This document shows, piece after piece, positions 61,516 to 64,000 of a stretch of 64,000 nucleotides of DNA. Within the stretch, counting starts at the first letter, position 1. The number at the start of each line of letters is the position of its first letter. A program made the translations under genes and the position numbers. Location: NCBI GenBank assembly GCA_017938695.1, contig JAGBBA010000031.1:62001-126000 (forward strand). The letters are read 5' to 3'. The notes beneath the pieces are model-generated. The model had not been told where the DNA came from. It did no database searches and worked only from the letters and a program-made list of their open reading frames with translations. Source of the DNA: Clostridia bacterium. Its GTDB lineage: Bacteria; Bacillota; Clostridia; Christensenellales; Aristaeellaceae.

Positions 61516-62283
61516 TTAATCCCGCTGATACAGCAGGGTGTTCATGAAATAGGGGATCTGCTCCTCCCAGCAGGCTTCGCAGTGGTCGCCGTTGGGCACG
61601 ATGCGGCTGGTGAGGTGCACGTTGGTTTCCATCAGGGCCTTGACGATGTTGGTGTACTTCTGGCGCATGCCCTCATGGTTGGCCATTTCCCGGGAACCGT
61701 AGTCCATGTAGATCACCGTGCCGGGAGCCATATCAGCGGTGCGGATCATCTGCACCAGACGCTTGTTGGCAAACCACACCGAGGGAGAAAGGCATGCTGC
61801 CCGGGAGAAAACGTCGTTATATTCCACAGCAGCGTAGAGGCTCATCAGGCCGCCCATGGAGCTGCCGGCGATGAAGGTCGCCTCCCGGTCGGGAATGGTG
61901 GGGTAGGTTTCGTCGATCATGGGCTTGAGGGTATTCACCAGCCAGTCCATGTAGGTCTTGCCCTTGCCGGTGATGCGGCCAAAGCGTTCATCCACAAAGG
62001 TGAAGGGGGCGTACTCTTTCAGCCGGGCGTAGTTTTTGCCGTGGTTGCATTCCACCGCAACGATCATCATGGGGATCTCGGTTTCTTCCATGTATTCCTT
62101 CATGCCCCAGCATTTGCCGTAGGTGGCATCCTCGTTGAAAAACACGTTGTGCCCGTCAAACATATACAGCACGGGGAAACGTACATCGGGATTTTCCTTC
62201 ACAGCATCGGGCAGATAAACATAAACGTTGCGCTTCTTTTTGCCCGACAGCTGGGGGATGGTAATGGGCCATTTTTCGATCAT
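61516..62283 (-). CDS. Esterase, Fes/IroE-like alpha/beta hydrolase
   Basis: This 255-residue protein has RNVYVYLPDA, FPVLYMFDGHNVFFNEDATY, the elbow FIAGSSMGGLMSLYAAVEYN (Ser in GSSMG) and RIVPNGDHCEACWEEQIPYF with the catalytic His (DHCE). It resembles putative esterases of the Fes/IroE/YbbA group that cut esters of aryl acids or siderophores. No signal peptide. Start at the ATG at 62283 after GAGGTCATCC; the longer open frame upstream runs through a terminator. First gene of the three-gene set, with promoter TTGTGT-17-TAAGAT. Confidence 0.88.
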   Translation of the reverse strand: MIEKWPITIPQLSGKKKRNVYVYLPDAVKENPDVRFPVLYMFDGHNVFFNEDATYGKCWGMKEYMEETEIPMMIVAVECNHGKNYARLKEYAPFTFVDERFGRITGKGKTYMDWLVNTLKPMIDETYPTIPDREATFIAGSSMGGLMSLYAAVEYNDVFSRAACLSPSVWFANKRLVQMIRTADMAPGTVIYMDYGSREMANHEGMRQKYTNIVKALMETNVHLTSRIVPNGDHCEACWEEQIPYFMNTLLYQRD

Positions 62284-62327
62284 ATGGATGACCTCTTTGG
62301 ATGTATTGGGCATAAAACCCATCCTTA

Positions 62328-62356
62328 ATCTTACCATAGAAATAGGGCGGACACAA
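62328..62356 (-). promoter_or_regulatory. Promoter of the esterase/ATP-grasp operon
   Basis: On the minus strand TTGTGT (62356-62351) and TAAGAT (62333-62328) are 17 bases apart. The -35 lies inside the stem of the upstream terminator. Confidence 0.6.
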
Positions 62357-62374
62357 GTGAAAATGTGTCCGCCC
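62345..62374 (-). terminator. Intrinsic terminator of the ABC transporter operon
   Basis: On the minus strand GGGCGGACAC / GTGTCCGCCC is a perfect 10-bp stem with a 10-base loop, followed by TATTTCT. It lies 16 bases after the ATPase stop. Confidence 0.8.
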
Positions 62375-62389
62375 TTATATTTTGCAGAT

Positions 62390-63163
62390 TTAGTTGCCGC
62401 ATTCAATGGAAATGGAGTTGAAGATGGAAAGCAGGTCATCCACCTTGGTGTTCTTCTTCTCCTCGCCGTCCTTGTCCAGCACGATCTGCCCCTGATGCAT
62501 CATCAAAAGCCGGTCGCCGTACTCCACCGCATGGCGGAGGTTGTGGGTCACCATCAGCGTGGTGAGCTTCTTTTCGCGGACGATCTTGTTGGTCAGCTCC
62601 ATCACGATCTCGGCGGTCTTGGGGTCCAGGGCGGCGGTGTGCTCGTCCAGGATGAGGAAGTCAATGGGCGTCATGGTGGCCATGAGCAGGGCCAGGGTCT
62701 GCCGCTGGCCGCCGGAAAGGTTGCCCACGGGGATGCCCAGCTTGTCCTCCAGGCCAAGGCCCAGGGGAGCCAGCATGTCCTTGTATTCCTGGATGCGGGC
62801 CTTGTTGGTGCCGCGGGTCAGGCCGTAGGCTTTGCCCTTGTTGTCGGCCATGGAGAGGTTCTCCAGGATGGTCATGGTGGGGCAGGTGCCCTTGGCAGGG
62901 TCCTGATACACGCGGCCCATGCGGCGATAGCGCTTGAACTCCTTCATCTTGGTGATGTCCTGGCCGCCGATGAGGATTTTGCCGCTTTCCACGGGAATGG
63001 TGCCGCAAAGGATGTTCAGCATGCTGGTTTTGCCGGAGCCGTTGGAGCCCACCACGGTGACGAAGGAGTTGTCCTCGATCTTCAGGCTGAAATCCTGGAA
63101 AAGCAAGGTTTCATGCACCGTGCCCGGGTTATAGACCTTGCTGATGGACTGAAACTCAAGCAT
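62390..63163 (-). CDS. ABC transporter ATPase, TrpXYZ-like importer
   Basis: This 257-residue ATPase has Walker A VVGSNGSGKTSMLNILCG, Q-loop VYQDPAKGTCP, signature NLSGGQRQTLALLMATM, Walker B DFLILDEHTAALDP and H-loop VTHNLRHA. The DEHTAALDP form and the YQDPAKGT segment are typical of ATPases that partner BPD_transp_2 permeases and ABC_sub_bind binding proteins, the group including tryptophan and tyrosine importers (TrpXYZ). It overlaps the permease by 8 bases. The binding protein is presumably upstream, outside the window. Substrate is inference. Confidence 0.9.
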   Translation of the reverse strand: MLEFQSISKVYNPGTVHETLLFQDFSLKIEDNSFVTVVGSNGSGKTSMLNILCGTIPVESGKILIGGQDITKMKEFKRYRRMGRVYQDPAKGTCPTMTILENLSMADNKGKAYGLTRGTNKARIQEYKDMLAPLGLGLEDKLGIPVGNLSGGQRQTLALLMATMTPIDFLILDEHTAALDPKTAEIVMELTNKIVREKKLTTLMVTHNLRHAVEYGDRLLMMHQGQIVLDKDGEEKKNTKVDDLLSIFNSISIECGN

Positions 63164-64000
63164 GGATGCGCACCTTCTTTCTCTTGGCCTGACCGGCCAC
63201 CAGGATCAGCAGGAACAGCACGGCGGTGATCAGCTTCATGTCTGTGGCTTCCAGGCCCAGGGAAATGGCGATGGACACGCAGGCCTTGTACAGAATGGAG
63301 CCGATGATGGCCATGGTGGTGCTCTTCATGAAGGACATGTTCTTGAACAGGTTGGTGCCGATGATCACGCTGGCAAGGCCGATGACCATGGTACCGGTGC
63401 CCATGGAGATATCGAAGAAACGCTGCTGCTGGCACATAACGGCACCGGCCAGGGCTACCAGGGCGTTGGCGATCATCAGGCCGACGATCTTGACGCTGCC
63501 CTGATCCTTGGCCAGGGTGGTAACCACAGAGGCGTTATCGCCAGCGGCACGGAGCAGGAAGCCTGCCTTGGTCTTCAAGTACAGATCCAGCAGAAGCTTG
63601 GCTGACAGGGTGATCACCAGGATGAGGATCAGCGTGGAGTAGTCGCCGATCCAGTCCGGCAGGGACTTGGTGAAGGCATTGCGGAACAGGGTGTCGCCGC
63701 CGAAAATGGGCAGGTTGGCCTTGCCTGCAATGCGCAGGTTGACGGAATACAGAGCCGTCATGGTGATGATGCCGGAAAGAAGATCGCGCACCTTGCACTT
63801 GACGTGGATCAGGCCGGTGATCAGGCCAGCCACCGCACCGGCGGCCATGCCGCACAGCAGGGTCAGGGCTGGATGCATGCCGTTCAGCGTCAGCACAGCG
63901 GAAACAGCTGCGCCCAGGGGGAAGGAGCTGTCCACCGTCAGGTCGGGGAAATCAAGGATGCGATAGGTGATCAGAAGGCCCAGGGCAAGAATGCCGTAGA
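63156..64000 (-). CDS. ABC transporter permease, BPD_transp_2 family (partial)
   Basis: At least 281 codons are visible; the frame runs past the window end, with YRILDFPDLTV before DSSFPLGAAVSAVL, the start of the permease core in TrpXYZ-like importers. It has about eight hydrophobic helices, with MAAGAVAGLITGLIHVKCKV, the cytoplasmic coupling segment AAGDNASVVTTLAKDQGSVK and GMVIGLASVIIGTNLF-like TMVIGLASVIIGTNLFKNMS. The N-terminus is cut, so length is unknown. It is co-transcribed with the ATPase. The GTG at 63935 gives a shorter open frame but is probably internal. Confidence 0.9.
   Translation of the reverse strand, partial: YGILALGLLITYRILDFPDLTVDSSFPLGAAVSAVLTLNGMHPALTLLCGMAAGAVAGLITGLIHVKCKVRDLLSGIITMTALYSVNLRIAGKANLPIFGGDTLFRNAFTKSLPDWIGDYSTLILILVITLSAKLLLDLYLKTKAGFLLRAAGDNASVVTTLAKDQGSVKIVGLMIANALVALAGAVMCQQQRFFDISMGTGTMVIGLASVIIGTNLFKNMSFMKSTTMAIIGSILYKACVSIAISLGLEATDMKLITAVLFLLILVAGQAKRKKVRIHA

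Noticed and set aside
59503..62328. A 941-codon open frame opposite the esterase and ATP-grasp genes
   Set aside because: The three minus-strand genes have recognisable catalytic motifs; the antisense frame has none and crosses gene borders and a terminator.
63156..63935. A complete permease starting at the GTG at 63935
   Set aside because: The frame continues to the window edge with conserved permease residues, so the gene is partial and the GTG is internal.

Overview
The window is GC-rich and densely coded, with short intergenic gaps, frequent ATGA start/stop overlaps and strong AGGAGG-type ribosome binding sites. The gene set (spoVT, a spoVB-type flippase, yabN/mazG, rqcP, a T-box in front of trpS, an F-type ATPase, xylan- and arabinose-directed glycoside hydrolases, several CUT1-type sugar ABC transporters) points to a fibre-degrading gut or rumen member of class Clostridia. 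Finer taxonomy is inference. No phage, insertion sequence, plasmid or CRISPR genes are visible, and there are no tRNA or rRNA genes; the one stable RNA gene is ssrA.

Layout. 1-3.3 kb: the end of the ATP synthase operon (atpA partial, atpG, atpD, a short atpC). 3.3-5.2 kb: a DegV lipid-binding protein and a QueG-like Fe-S protein. 5.2-12.2 kb: a plus-strand operon with a divergent GH127-like protein, a tRNA dihydrouridine synthase and three tandem secreted paralogues of unknown function. 12.3-18.6 kb: a minus-strand housekeeping block resembling the spoVT-yabM-yabN-yabO region of Bacilli (spoVT, spoVB, mazG, hup, rqcP) followed by ispDF and a P-loop kinase. 18.8-32.2 kb: one 13.4-kb minus-strand gene train with two complete sets of CUT1 permeases and two solute-binding proteins, one a 972-residue membrane-anchored multidomain protein, surrounding three membrane or extracellular proteins (an NHL propeller, a Yip1-family protein and a DUF5696 protein). 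An AraC-type regulator is divergent to it and a GH10 xylanase follows. This train is the best candidate for an undescribed system: probably capture, processing and import of a plant-derived glycan, with the ATPase supplied from elsewhere.

35.7-39.5 kb: an accessory Hsp70 cluster (zinc-ribbon membrane protein, DUF5685 protein, J-domain protein, Hsp70). 39.6-44.1 kb: a polyamine ABC transporter operon (regulator, potA, potB, potC, potD) with two probable operators. 44.3-47.5 kb: a GH127 beta-L-arabinofuranosidase-like enzyme and trpS under a tryptophan T-box. 47.6-52.4 kb: a minus-strand operon (proA, HAD phosphatase, GNAT, pseudouridine synthase, mnmM, AAC(6')-like GNAT, Nudix). 52.4-53.6 kb: smpB and ssrA, the trans-translation pair. 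53.7-59.3 kb: an EamA exporter, a DUF3795-HAD fusion, a TetM-like GTPase and a GH2 enzyme. 59.5-62.3 kb: an ATP-grasp enzyme with two esterases. 62.4-64 kb: an ABC ATPase and the visible part of its permease, of the TrpXYZ-like type.

Non-coding highlights are a pair of related intergenic hairpin repeats (about 53.1 and 59.4 kb), a run of four short-loop hairpins after trpS, and divergent proA/smpB promoters that appear to share one palindromic -35 hexamer.
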